NCBI GenBank assembly: GCA_030648675.1
Contig: JAUSGV010000032.1
Span: forward strand, 1-15,009
Reading direction: 5' to 3'
DNA: 15,009 nucleotides
Source of the DNA: Dehalococcoidales bacterium
GTDB lineage: Bacteria; Chloroflexota; Dehalococcoidia; Dehalococcoidales; UBA2162
The notes beneath the pieces were generated by a model. The model did not search any database. It saw only the letters and a program-made list of their open reading frames with translations, and was not told where the DNA came from. Position 1 is the first letter of the stretch, and each line of letters begins with the position of its first letter. The translations under genes and the position numbers were made by a program. Below, one piece after another: positions 5,387-12,966 of this stretch.

Positions 5387-5677
5387 TCACGGCAGCGACC
5401 TGACTTGTTTCACTATCTTGGCGGTTTGCCTCGTCGTTATTATCAGTTCTTCTTTCCGTGCCTTCGACAGTTTCTTGACCTTAATTTCAACTGCTAACGC
5501 CAAGCTTCGGCTTCCTATCTTCTTTTGTAAAACTAGAGCCAGAGGTCCTCTGCCGCGAAGGTACTTTGCCCCCGCACCGCTCTGATGCGCCGTAAAACGG
5601 CGGGTAACATCAACGGCAATTCCCGTGTACAAGCTGCCATCGCGGCATCTGATCAGGTATAAGAACCAATCCGACAT
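5387..5677 (-). CDS. GIY-YIG nuclease superfamily protein (UPF0213/YhbQ-like)
   Basis: A 96-residue single-domain GIY-YIG protein. W-F-L-Y-L-I-R-C (4-11) is the GIY strand, S-L-Y-T-G-I (15-20) the YIG strand, and R26/R27 in D-V-T-R-R-F the conserved arginine. K-Y-L-R-G-R-G-P-L (38-46) is the UPF0213 K-Y-T-x-x-R-x-P-x motif, and E64 in V-E-I-K-V-K-K-L the metal-binding glutamate. The C-terminus K-E-E-L-I follows. Members are small DNA nucleases of unclear physiology, some linked to DNA repair. Start ATG 5675-5677. It converges with the selenoprotein candidate, with 29 bases between the stops. A decayed C-terminal copy of the same type lies at 3256-3411. Confidence 0.88.
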   Translation of the reverse strand: MSDWFLYLIRCRDGSLYTGIAVDVTRRFTAHQSGAGAKYLRGRGPLALVLQKKIGSRSLALAVEIKVKKLSKARKEELIITTRQTAKIVKQVRSLP

Positions 5678-5792
5678 ATTTTAAACAATAACCAAACAAA
5701 TCTCAATAATCAATACAAAAACACCAATCCCCTCCGCTCCTATACCATTCGCCACGCTTTAGCAGAGGGGCGAATTTATGTCTTCTGATTTC

Positions 5793-5822
5793 TTTACGCT
5801 CAAATAACTTTTGAGGTATAAT
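5793..5822 (+). promoter_or_regulatory. Promoter of the thiamin operon
   Basis: A perfect -10 box TATAAT (5817-5822) lies 18 bases after a poor -35-like TTTACG (5793-5798). It is placed about 20 bases upstream of the TPP riboswitch, so the transcript would start at the riboswitch leader as expected. Confidence 0.55.
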
Positions 5823-5837
5823 CATAATCAAAACCGA

Positions 5838-5932
5838 ATACCGCTAGGGGTGCCGAAAAGGCTGAGAGATCCTTCGTTGGAAGGACAACCCTGTAAACCT
5901 GATTTGGGTAATGCCAACGTAGGGAAGCAAGA
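5838..5932 (+). promoter_or_regulatory. TPP (THI-box) riboswitch
   Basis: All the conserved THI-box blocks are present in order: AGGGGTGC (5847-5853 region), GGCTGAGAGA (5860-5869, containing CTGAGA at 5862-5867), a P3 hairpin TCCTTC/GAAGGA, ACCCTGTAAACCTGAT (ACCTGAT at 5897-5903) and GGGTAATGCCAACGTAGGGA (5906-5925). It binds thiamin pyrophosphate. Directly downstream is an intrinsic terminator, so control is most likely by premature termination when TPP is high. Confidence 0.95.
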
Positions 5933-5936
5933 ATGA

Positions 5937-5967
5937 GAGCTTACCTGTTGGTAAGCTTTTTTATTTT
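5937..5967 (+). terminator. Riboswitch-linked intrinsic terminator
   Basis: AGCTTACC (5938-5945), loop TGTT, GGTAAGCT (5950-5957), followed by a T-rich tract TTTTTATTTT. The perfect 8-bp stem plus U-run lies between the TPP aptamer and thiS, the standard expression platform of a transcription-terminating riboswitch. Confidence 0.88.
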
Positions 5968-5982
5968 GGAATTGAGAATACT

Positions 5983-6183
5983 ATGCTAATCAAAATAAAC
6001 GGTACGGAATCAGAGATAGCTGGGAATCTTACCCTTCAGAGTTTGCTCTCAACCAGAAAGCTGGCGATATCCGCCATTATTATTGAATTGAACGGCAAGA
6101 TTATCGATCGGGAACTATGGGGAAATACCAAATTAAACCCTGACGACAGTTTGGAAGTAATCCGCATGATAGGGGGTGGTTAG
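5983..6183 (+). CDS. thiS: Sulfur carrier protein ThiS
   Basis: A 66-residue ubiquitin-fold protein ending in I-R-M-I-G-G-G; the C-terminal Gly-Gly is the site that ThiF adenylates and that is then converted to a thiocarboxylate, the sulfur donor for thiazole formation. I-K-I-N-G at the start, the central V/I-E-L-N-G-K-I-I strand and the W-G-N-T-K-L-N-P-D-D-S-L-E-V loop are family typical. ATG 5983 has only a weak GAG upstream. First gene of the operon, just after the riboswitch terminator; thiG starts 2 bases after its stop. Confidence 0.93.
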   Translation: MLIKINGTESEIAGNLTLQSLLSTRKLAISAIIIELNGKIIDRELWGNTKLNPDDSLEVIRMIGGG

Positions 6184-6185
6184 CT

Positions 6186-6968
6186 ATGGAGGATAAGCTT
6201 ATTATCGGAGGCGCTGAGTTAGACTGCCGTTTATTCTTAGGCACCGGCAAGTTTGCCGACTACGTTTTGCTTCCCCAGGTTATAAACGCTGCTAAAGCCC
6301 AGGTGGTTACGGTTGCCCTGCGGCGCGTGGATTTTGGCACACCTGAAGAAAATATGCTCGAGTACCTGCCCAAGAATATTATCCTGATGCCGAATACATC
6401 CGGAGCGCGCAATGCGGGGGAAGCAATACGGATAGCCCATATTGCTCGCGAGGCTGGTTGTGGAAAGTGGGTGAAGGTTGAGATTGTCACCGACCAGAAA
6501 TACTTAATGCCTGACAATTTTGAAACGATCAAAACCATTGAGGTCCTGGCAAAGGAAGGTTTTGTAGTCTTTCCTTACATGACCCCGGACTTAATGGCTG
6601 CCAGACGGATGGCGGATGCCGGAGCGGCCGCCATCATGCCTCTGGGCTCACCAATAGGGACTAACCGGGGATTAAAAACACGGGAGTTGGTAGAAATTCT
6701 TATTTCCGAGATCAGTCTACCGATTATCGTAGATGCCGGAATTGGACGCCCGTCGGAGGCGGCGGAAGCCATGGAAATCGGAGCCGCCGCGGTCATGGTC
6801 AATACCGCGATAGCGACTGCACAAAACCCCGTGTTGATGGCACGAGCTTTCGGACAGGCGGTTGAAGCGGGGCGGAATGCCTATTTGGCGGGGACGGGAG
6901 CTACCAAACGTTTTGCAGAAGCCTCGTCACCTCTGACCGGATTCCTCAGAAAAGAGGTTGTACCTTGA
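6186..6968 (+). CDS. thiG: Thiazole synthase ThiG
   Basis: A 260-residue TIM-barrel enzyme that condenses 1-deoxy-D-xylulose 5-phosphate, dehydroglycine and the ThiS thiocarboxylate into the thiazole phosphate. Motifs: L-F-L-G-T-G-K-F (residues 16-23), V-A-L-R-R-V (43-48), M-P-N-T-S-G-A-R-N-A-G-E-A (68-80) and W-V-K-V-E-I (95-100), in which K97 matches the Schiff-base lysine. Then P-L-G-S-P-I-G-T-N-R-G-L and V-D-A-G-I-G-R-P-S-E-A-A-E-A-M-E-I-G-A form the phosphate-binding end. Length is normal for the family. GGGGGTGG lies 5-12 bases before ATG 6186. Its stop overlaps the thiH start (TTGA), indicating coupled translation. Confidence 0.96.
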   Translation: MEDKLIIGGAELDCRLFLGTGKFADYVLLPQVINAAKAQVVTVALRRVDFGTPEENMLEYLPKNIILMPNTSGARNAGEAIRIAHIAREAGCGKWVKVEIVTDQKYLMPDNFETIKTIEVLAKEGFVVFPYMTPDLMAARRMADAGAAAIMPLGSPIGTNRGLKTRELVEILISEISLPIIVDAGIGRPSEAAEAMEIGAAAVMVNTAIATAQNPVLMARAFGQAVEAGRNAYLAGTGATKRFAEASSPLTGFLRKEVVP

Positions 6969-8113
6969 CGTTTTTCGATGAAATCCACCGGATACATAAC
7001 GAAGATTTTTCCAGCTTGATTGAAAAAGTCAAACCTTCGCAGATCGAGAATGCATTGAACAATCCGGAGTTGAATTACCTGGATTTCCTAGCACTATTAT
7101 CCCCGCACGCTATTCCGCTGCTTGAAGATGCGGCCCAGTCTGCTCACCGGCTGACGGTTAGACATTTTGGATGGACAATTCAATTATACACTCCCCTCTA
7201 TCTGGCAAATTTCTGCGTTAACTACTGCGTTTATTGCGGCTTTAACGCGGCTAACGACATCCCGAGACGTCAGTTATCTCTATCCGAAGTTGAGCTAGAA
7301 GCACAGGTAATCGCGGAGACTGGACTGCAACACATTTTGATCCTTACCGGTGAATCGCGGCAGCACTCTTCTGTCTCCTATATAAAGGACTGCGTTTCCG
7401 TTCTGAAGAAATACTTTCCCTCAATTTCGATAGAGATTTACCCCCTCGCCGGCGAAGAATATGCCGAACTTATGGCAGCAGGGGTGGATGGTTTGACCAT
7501 CTATCAGGAGGTGTACGATGAGGCAGTCTACCAGCGGTTGCACCCCAAGGGTCCCAAGCGTGATTACCGGTTTCGCCTGGAAGCTCCTGAGCGTGCCGGT
7601 CAAGCCGGAATCAGGACTATCAATATCGGAGCTTTGCTTGGTCTGAACGATTGGAGGAGTGAGGTCTTCTTGAGCGGAATGCATGCGGCTTATTTACAAA
7701 AAATATTCCCTGACATCGAGATAAGTGTCTCTCTGCCGCGAATAAGACCGCAATATGGGAACTTTCAGCCGGAGTTCCCGGTCTCGGATCAAGACCTGGT
7801 TCAAAGCATTTTGGCTTTGCGGCTGTTCTTACCCAGAATCGGTATTACCATATCGACGCGGGAAAGCTCCCATCTTAGGGACAATTTGATTCAGTTGGGT
7901 GTCACAAAAATGTCTGCCGGCTCCTCGACTGCCATTGGAGGCCATACCGATAACAGCGGCAGCATCGGACAATTTGAAATTTCGGACAAACGTACTGTAA
8001 CGGAGATGCGAACGGCCATCTCTAACCTCGGATACAAACCGGTACTGAAGGACTGGCATGACCTGAATATGGGAGGGAAAACGTATGAGGCAACCACTAT
8101 ACTTCCCCGATAG
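6965..8113 (+). CDS. thiH: 2-iminoacetate (dehydroglycine) synthase ThiH
   Basis: A 382-residue radical-SAM tyrosine lyase that supplies dehydroglycine to ThiG, the oxygen-independent alternative to the glycine oxidase ThiO. C84-V-N-Y-C88-V-Y-C91-G-F is the C-x3-C-x2-C [4Fe-4S] motif. It follows W-T-I-Q-L-Y-T-P-L-Y-L-A-N-F, the ThiH-typical lead-in. G-E-S-R and V-D-G-L-T-I-Y-Q-E-V-Y carry SAM- and substrate-site segments. I chose TTG 6965, which overlaps the thiG stop and has AGAGG 8 bases upstream; no in-frame ATG lies nearby. Its end overlaps thiE by 29 bases. Using ThiH implies at least low-oxygen conditions. Confidence 0.95.
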   Translation: MTFFDEIHRIHNEDFSSLIEKVKPSQIENALNNPELNYLDFLALLSPHAIPLLEDAAQSAHRLTVRHFGWTIQLYTPLYLANFCVNYCVYCGFNAANDIPRRQLSLSEVELEAQVIAETGLQHILILTGESRQHSSVSYIKDCVSVLKKYFPSISIEIYPLAGEEYAELMAAGVDGLTIYQEVYDEAVYQRLHPKGPKRDYRFRLEAPERAGQAGIRTINIGALLGLNDWRSEVFLSGMHAAYLQKIFPDIEISVSLPRIRPQYGNFQPEFPVSDQDLVQSILALRLFLPRIGITISTRESSHLRDNLIQLGVTKMSAGSSTAIGGHTDNSGSIGQFEISDKRTVTEMRTAISNLGYKPVLKDWHDLNMGGKTYEATTILPR

Positions 8114-8738
8114 CGATATTTATTGTATCACGGCCAGCAAATTTTCTCTGGGACGCTCCAATTTAGTGATAGTCAGGCAAATGCTGGAGGCAGGTATTAA
8201 GATTATCCAGTACCGGGAGAAAGACTTCCCGATGCGGCAGAAATACCAGGAATGTTTGGCCATTAGAGATTTAACCGCCAGATATAATGCTTGCTTCATT
8301 ATCAATGATGATGTTCACCTCGCTCTAGCGGTTGAATCGGACGGAGTTCACGTGGGACAGGATGACCTTCCGGTAGAAAAGGTCAGGGAACTTGTTGGCG
8401 ATAAAATGCTGATTGGTCTTTCTACCCACGCCCCAGAACAAGCGGATGAAGCCGTTAAATCGGGAGTAGCCGATTACATCGGCGTTGGCCCATTATATAA
8501 AACCTTCACCAAAAAAGACGTTCAGCCGCCGGTGGGTCTCGGATATCTGGATTACGTGGCTAGCCATCATCGGATACCTTTTGTGGCGATCGGGGGTATC
8601 AAAGAGAATAATGTGGCAGCGGTCATTCGGCATGGTGCTATTTGTGTTTGCCTGGTAACCGAAATCGTGGGTGCGCCCGACATCCCTGCCAGGATTCAAG
8701 CTATTCGAAAACAAATACGTAGTACCCGAGGACTGTGA
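8085..8738 (+). CDS. thiE: Thiamin-phosphate synthase ThiE
   Basis: A 217-residue TIM-barrel enzyme that joins hydroxymethylpyrimidine pyrophosphate to thiazole phosphate, giving thiamin phosphate. Motifs: I-I-Q-Y-R-E-K-D (40-47), I-I-N-D-D-V-H-L-A (72-80), D-G-V-H-V-G-Q-D-D-L-P (86-96), I-G-L-S-T-H (110-115), D-Y-I-G-V-G-P-L-Y-K-T-F-T-K-K-D (130-145) and F-V-A-I-G-G-I (166-172). These are the pyrophosphate, magnesium and thiazole phosphate binding segments. GGGAGGG ends about 9 bases before ATG 8085, inside the last codons of thiH. In most ThiEs the segment around 186-192 reads G-V-A-V-V-S; here it is I-C-V-C-L-V-T, an ordinary variation. Confidence 0.95.
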   Translation: MRQPLYFPDSDIYCITASKFSLGRSNLVIVRQMLEAGIKIIQYREKDFPMRQKYQECLAIRDLTARYNACFIINDDVHLALAVESDGVHVGQDDLPVEKVRELVGDKMLIGLSTHAPEQADEAVKSGVADYIGVGPLYKTFTKKDVQPPVGLGYLDYVASHHRIPFVAIGGIKENNVAAVIRHGAICVCLVTEIVGAPDIPARIQAIRKQIRSTRGL

Positions 8739-8739
8739 G

Positions 8740-9786
8740 TTGGCACGATCAAAGAAACCCTTTTCCAATCTAAGAAACAGGTATTCCAGGCAAACCATGT
8801 TCCGTGGTATCGGTGACGAGGGACAGGCGAAGTTAAGTCGCAGTTGTGCCGTGATTATCGTCTGTGGTGCCCTGGGAAGCAACATCGCCACGTTTTTAGT
8901 GCGTGCCGGAGTAGGCAAGATAAGAATTATAGATAGAGATTTTATCGAATACCACAATCTGCAAAGGCAAACACTATTTGATGAAGACGATATAACGGAC
9001 CAACTTCCAAAAGCAGTTGCAGCGGAACGCCACCTGAAAAGGATAAACTCGACTATCGATATTGAAGGCATAGTAGCAGATGTAAACTACACCAATGCCG
9101 AAAGATTCTGCAGCGGAGCCGACGTAATCCTCGACGGCCTCGATAACTTCGAAGGCCGCTTCCTGATCAATGATGTTGCCCTGAAGCAGAAGACGCCGTG
9201 GATTTATGGCGGTGCTATCGGTTCAACAGGAATGACGATGACCATAATACCAGGTAAGACGGCTTGCTTAAGGTGCATAATTTCTGATTTGCCCGATAGT
9301 GTGACTTTACCTACATGCGAAACGGCCGGGGTTCTTAATACGACTCCTGCGCTTATCGGGTCGTTGCAAGCAACAGAAGCTCTGAAAATTCTTGTAAACG
9401 CAGAGGTAAGCCGGGGATTAACCATGGTGGATGTTTGGAAAGGTACGTTCGACCTGATTAAGACAGAATGTCACCCGGATTGCCCGGCTTGCTACGGCCG
9501 ATATGATTTCCTGGAAAAGACATTCAAGGTACAGGCAACCTCTCTTTGTGGACAGACTCGGGCGGTACAAGTAGTCGATGCATCAGTAACCGAAATCTCC
9601 TTCAGTCAACTGGCTTCACGCCTGAGAAGTTACAGTAGTGTAAGTGAGGACGATCATGCATTAAGGTTCAGAATTGACGATTACGAGATAACGGTGTTCC
9701 AGGACGGCCGGGCTATTATAAAAAATACTACTAACGAATCGTTGGCTAAGGAACTTTATGATCAATACGTTAAACGGTTAACATGA
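8740..9786 (+). CDS. thiF: ThiF/MoeB/HesA-type adenylyltransferase
   Basis: An E1-like protein expected to adenylate the ThiS C-terminus. R-Y-S-R-Q and R-G-I-G-D-E-G-Q open the domain (14-29). The nucleotide loop is I-I-V-C-G-A-L-G-S (39-47), then R-I-I-D-R-D-F-I-E-Y-H-N-L-Q-R-Q with the ATP-binding Arg and Asp, and L-D-G-L-D-N-F-E-G-R-F-L-I-N-D. The zinc knuckle pairs are C-L-R-C and C-P-A-C, and P-T-C-E-T-A-G-V-L carries the likely active cysteine. The last 80 residues are an extra beta-rich module often found on such E1 proteins. I prefer TTG 8740 (348 residues; GAGG 8728-8731, 8 bases upstream; one base after the thiE stop) to an open frame reaching back to 8671 inside thiE. Odd: V41 replaces the first glycine of G-x-G-x-x-G. 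MoeB is the alternative role; the operon argues for ThiF. Confidence 0.9.
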   Translation: MARSKKPFSNLRNRYSRQTMFRGIGDEGQAKLSRSCAVIIVCGALGSNIATFLVRAGVGKIRIIDRDFIEYHNLQRQTLFDEDDITDQLPKAVAAERHLKRINSTIDIEGIVADVNYTNAERFCSGADVILDGLDNFEGRFLINDVALKQKTPWIYGGAIGSTGMTMTIIPGKTACLRCIISDLPDSVTLPTCETAGVLNTTPALIGSLQATEALKILVNAEVSRGLTMVDVWKGTFDLIKTECHPDCPACYGRYDFLEKTFKVQATSLCGQTRAVQVVDASVTEISFSQLASRLRSYSSVSEDDHALRFRIDDYEITVFQDGRAIIKNTTNESLAKELYDQYVKRLT

Positions 9787-9869
9787 GCGAGCAGAGTGAA
9801 CATATTACCGGCGAGACTGGTGATATTACCGATTTGGCCGCTTCCGTTGACCACCGCCCCCGGAATTGA
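9783..9869 (+). pseudogene. Possible coupled short ORF or stub after thiF
   Basis: ATG 9783 overlaps the thiF stop as ATGA, the arrangement used for coupled genes elsewhere in this operon. It reads 28 acidic codons (M-S-E-Q-S-E-H-I-T-G-E-T-G-D-I-T-D-L-A-A) and stops at 9867-9869. It may be the beginning of a lost sixth operon gene, or chance. No family recognised. Confidence 0.25.
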
Positions 9870-10298
9870 CCGTTGCCGGTTTGATAGGAAAGGAAGGAGA
9901 CAGACCCCCGGAAGAGCCACGCTTCCCGGTTTCCCGGCAAGCTCGTTCACCTCACGTTCCACTACTTCTCCCTTGCGGTTATCATCGCCGCAGTACAGCC
10001 TCCTGCCGAACGTGCTCGACAGGCTATGACTATCACGGGAAGCTCGGGAACCTTCGGATGCGTCTTTCGATGCATCATCAGAGGGATCTGCTCCTTAAGA
10101 ACATTGTAAACAATCCATTATGTAATAGTCATAAAAAAGGGGTAGAGAAACATTACGATTTTATAACATGTTATTACTGGCATGCATGAGAGCACTATGC
10201 AGGGGCACAAGTGCTTGCGCTGGAAATCCACGTAGTGGAAAGGGAAAAGAAACGCTGGATTCCGTTCCCGTATCAAGTTCCGATTCTCCAAAATCATA

Positions 10299-10332
10299 CG
10301 GGATGGCGATACGTCGCTCATACGGGACCGGC
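10299..10332. repeat. 34-bp dispersed repeat, unit A
   Basis: Begins CGGGATGGCG, continues with CGTCGCTCAT in the middle and ends in CCGGC. It matches unit B (10508-10541) at 29 of 34 positions with no gaps, and is followed by GCGGGAATGAC, typical of interspersed elements. Confidence 0.55.
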
Positions 10333-10507
10333 TTTCGCGGGAATGACAATTTATAGAGATTGCCACGTCCCGATCTCGAAATATCCTGACAAGCAGAATC
10401 GGGACTCGCAAAGGCAATTACGTTTTACCCCTCACTTACATCTCTCCCGCAAGGGGAGAGAAAAAAATAGGATGAAAGCTATGATGTCATGAGGAACCGA
10501 AACGGTG

Positions 10508-10541
10508 CGGGATGGCGGTGCGTCGCTCATTCGGGGCAGGC
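10508..10541. repeat. 34-bp dispersed repeat, unit B
   Basis: Same 34-bp element as unit A in the same orientation; the five differences from unit A are all substitutions. Its left flank CGGTGCGGGATGGCG (10503-10517) is identical to 864-878, so the family spans the window. Confidence 0.55.
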
Positions 10542-10623
10542 TCTTAATCCTCTCCACCACCCAAAAGGTACCCTGCATACTGTCGCTGTGGCGGGTTATT
10601 GGAAAGGGAAAGCAAAAAGGCAA

Positions 10624-12786
10624 TCAAGGTGTGGGACTGGCGGCTGGTACGGACGCATCCGATTTCATCGAGAGAGAAATGCGTTTACGTTCCACGTCGA
10701 CAGCGAGAACCGTAACCGTAACCTTTTGATTGACGCTGACGACATCGGCCGGGTTTTTGACAAATTTATCCGCCAACTGGCTAATGTGCACGAGCCCATC
10801 CTGGTGCACGCCGATATCGACAAAGGCACCAAAATTGGTCACATTAGTGACAATCCCGGCCAGCTTCATTCCCGGGATTAGCTTGTCGATTGTCCTGATG
10901 TCGGCGGCGAAAGCGACCGCCTCAAACTGTTGGCGGGGATCACGCCCGGGTTTGGCCAGTTCCGCCATGATATCCTGTAACGTCGGTAAGCCGTACTCTT
11001 CCTCAATGTAATTCTCCAGTTTGATCTGACGGCGCAGGTCGTCGCGGCGAATGAGGTCGGCCACCTTGCAGCCCAGGTCTCCGGCCATGCGATCGACAAT
11101 GTGGTAGCTCTCGGGATGTACGGCGCTGGCATCGAGGGGATTCTCGGCTTTGTCGATACGCAGGAACCCGGCAGCCAACTCAAACGCCTTCGGGCCGAGC
11201 CGCGGTACTTTCTTGAGGTCCTTGCGGCTGCGAAACGGGCCGTTCTCATTGCGGTGGGTAATAATATTTTTGGCCAGCGTGGGTCCGAGTCCGGAAACGT
11301 AGGTCAGAAGCTGTTGGCTGGCAGTATTTACCTGCACGCCAACCTGGTTTACACAGCTCATGACGGTCTCATCCAGATTATTCTTGAGTTTGCCTTGATC
11401 GACATCATGCTGATACTGCCCCACCCCGATGGACTTGGGGTCAATCTTTACCAGTTCGGCAAGAGGGTCCATGAGCCGCCGCCCGATGGATACCGCCCCG
11501 CGCGCGGTGATGTCCTGGTCGGGGAATTCTTCACGGGCGACAGCCGATGCGGAATAAATGGAGGCACCGCTTTCATTGACCATGACGACCGGTATTTTGC
11601 CGGGTAAACCCAGGCCGCGAATAAATTCCTCGGTTTCCCGGCCGGCCGTGCCGTTGCCGATGGCAATGGCTTCGACGTTATATCGTTGGACGAGGTCGAG
11701 TATCGTTTTCCGGGCTTCCTGAGTCCGCGCCTCCGACTGTTCCAGGTAGATCACGGCATTAGTCAGGAGCTTACCCTGAGGGTCGAGGCAGACCACTTTA
11801 CAGCCGGTACGATACCCTGGATCTATCGCCAGTACTGCCCGCGGCCCCAGCGGCGGGGCCATGAGCGTATCATGAAGATTGCGGGCAAAGACCCGCAACG
11901 CTTCGTCATCGGCCCGCTCTTTAGCCATCTGGCGGATATCGGTCTCAATGGACGGTGCCAGTAATCTCGTGTAGCTGTCCTCTACCGCCAGCCCCACTTG
12001 CAATGAGGCGTCCCCTGTCCCCTTAATGAAGCGGCGCTGAAGCAAAGGCAGGGCTTTTTCTTCAGATGGTCTTATCTTGAGTTTCAGGAATCCCTCATTT
12101 TCGCCGCGCAGCATCGCCAGTACCCGGTGGCCAGGCATCCGGGCAACCGGCTCCTTCCAGTCAAAATAATCTCGGTACTTGGTAGCTTCACTTTCCTTAG
12201 CTTTAACCGAACTCGATTGAACGATACCTTCGCGGTAAAAAAGCCGGCGTACGGACTGCCGTGCCTCAGCATCTTCATTGACCCGCTCGGCGATGATGTC
12301 GCGGGCTCCGGCAAGGGCTTCCTCAACCGAACCGATACCCTTCTCCGGATTCACGAACGCGCGGGCTTCCTGAGACGGGTCTGCGACCGCCTGTGTCATT
12401 ACCAGGTCGGCGAGAGGTTCAAGGCCTTTTTCTTTCGCAATGGTAGCCCGGGTCCGCCGTTTGGGGCGGTACGGCAGGTAAATGTCTTCCAGTTCGGTCA
12501 GCGTCGCCGCCGATTCCACGGATTTCCGCAGTTCGTCCGTGAGTACATTCTGTTCTTTAAGTGATTCCAAAACCGCCTGGCGGCGGCTGTCGAGAGCGGC
12601 CAGCCTGGCCAGACCGTCGCGTAGTTTGCCAAGAATTACCTCGTCAAGCGACCCGGTTTTCTCCTTGCGGTAACGGGCGATGAACGGAATAGTCGCTCCC
12701 TCATCGAGCAGTGCCCGGACAACATCAACTTGCCGGGGAGTGACGCCCGTTTCTTTGGCGATAATCGTTTCGTGAGTTTCAAGCAT
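10624..12786 (-). CDS. tex: Tex family RNA-binding transcription accessory protein
   Basis: A 720-residue Tex protein, the bacterial relative of eukaryotic Spt6. The N-terminal Tex helical domain carries I-P-F-I-A-R-Y-R-K-E-K-T-G-S-L-D-E (about 33-49) and I-Y-L-P-Y-R-P-K-R-R-T-R-A (102-114). A YqgF/RNase-H-like domain starts near 320 with V-L-A-I-D-P-G-Y-R-T-G-C-K. Helix-hairpin-helix elements lie about 480-555 (V-N-T-A-S-Q-Q-L-L, V-S-G-L-G-P-T-L-A-K). The S1 RNA-binding domain spans about 638-698 (V-T-N-F-G-A-F-V-D-I-G-V-H-Q-D-G-L-V-H). It binds nucleic acid and affects transcription or toxin expression in some species; the exact role is unsettled. Length is normal and the frame intact. ATG 12784-12786; GGAG sits about 12 bases upstream. 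Divergent from the glutamate synthase-like gene. Confidence 0.96.
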   Translation of the reverse strand: MLETHETIIAKETGVTPRQVDVVRALLDEGATIPFIARYRKEKTGSLDEVILGKLRDGLARLAALDSRRQAVLESLKEQNVLTDELRKSVESAATLTELEDIYLPYRPKRRTRATIAKEKGLEPLADLVMTQAVADPSQEARAFVNPEKGIGSVEEALAGARDIIAERVNEDAEARQSVRRLFYREGIVQSSSVKAKESEATKYRDYFDWKEPVARMPGHRVLAMLRGENEGFLKLKIRPSEEKALPLLQRRFIKGTGDASLQVGLAVEDSYTRLLAPSIETDIRQMAKERADDEALRVFARNLHDTLMAPPLGPRAVLAIDPGYRTGCKVVCLDPQGKLLTNAVIYLEQSEARTQEARKTILDLVQRYNVEAIAIGNGTAGRETEEFIRGLGLPGKIPVVMVNESGASIYSASAVAREEFPDQDITARGAVSIGRRLMDPLAELVKIDPKSIGVGQYQHDVDQGKLKNNLDETVMSCVNQVGVQVNTASQQLLTYVSGLGPTLAKNIITHRNENGPFRSRKDLKKVPRLGPKAFELAAGFLRIDKAENPLDASAVHPESYHIVDRMAGDLGCKVADLIRRDDLRRQIKLENYIEEEYGLPTLQDIMAELAKPGRDPRQQFEAVAFAADIRTIDKLIPGMKLAGIVTNVTNFGAFVDIGVHQDGLVHISQLADKFVKNPADVVSVNQKVTVTVLAVDVERKRISLSMKSDASVPAASPTP

Positions 12787-12899
12787 TTACGTGTTTATCT
12801 CCGGGTGCTGGATTTCGATAATCTTAACATAGATGACGCGCTCTTAAAGCTCCGGCTAATGGGAAATGCTAATGACCGGGGAACGAACTGCTGCACAGC

Positions 12900-12928
12900 T
12901 TGACGGAAGTCCCAGAACGGTTTAGACT
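12900..12928 (+). promoter_or_regulatory. Putative promoter of the glutamate synthase-like gene
   Basis: TTGACG (12900-12905) and TAGACT (12923-12928) are separated by 17 bases, 39 bases before the GTG start. The -35 matches consensus at five of six positions, the -10 at four of six. Confidence 0.45.
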
Positions 12929-12966
12929 TTTAAAATCCAAAAATATATGTTGGAGGGATATCGAGA

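Larger units (their letters stand above)
9870..10623. other. Intergenic region between convergent thiF and tex
   Basis: About 750 bases without a gene I can support. From 9870 to about 10030 the sequence is GC-rich and may be an eroded coding fragment on either strand, unrecognised. From 10200 to 10550 it is made of dispersed repeats: a CTGGATTCCG...GCGGGAATGAC type element and two related 34-bp units. A GC-rich hairpin (TCTCTCCC-GCAAG-GGGAGAGA, 10441-10461) is followed by A's, not T's, on the plus strand, so it is not a normal terminator for thiF. No terminator for either flanking gene stands out. Confidence 0.55.

Noticed and set aside
8671..8739. Longer N-terminus for ThiF reaching into thiE
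   Set aside because: The extension has no motif of the family, no ribosome binding site, and would overlap thiE by 68 bases; TTG 8740 has GAGG at proper spacing and gives the usual E1 start.
10441..10467. Hairpin with a homopolymer run as terminator of thiF
   Set aside because: On the plus strand the run after the stem is A, and on the minus strand the T-run precedes the stem, so it fits an intrinsic terminator in neither direction.
10878..11607. Frames of 123 and 168 codons inside tex
   Set aside because: They are antisense or off-frame shadows of an intact, strongly conserved Tex coding sequence.
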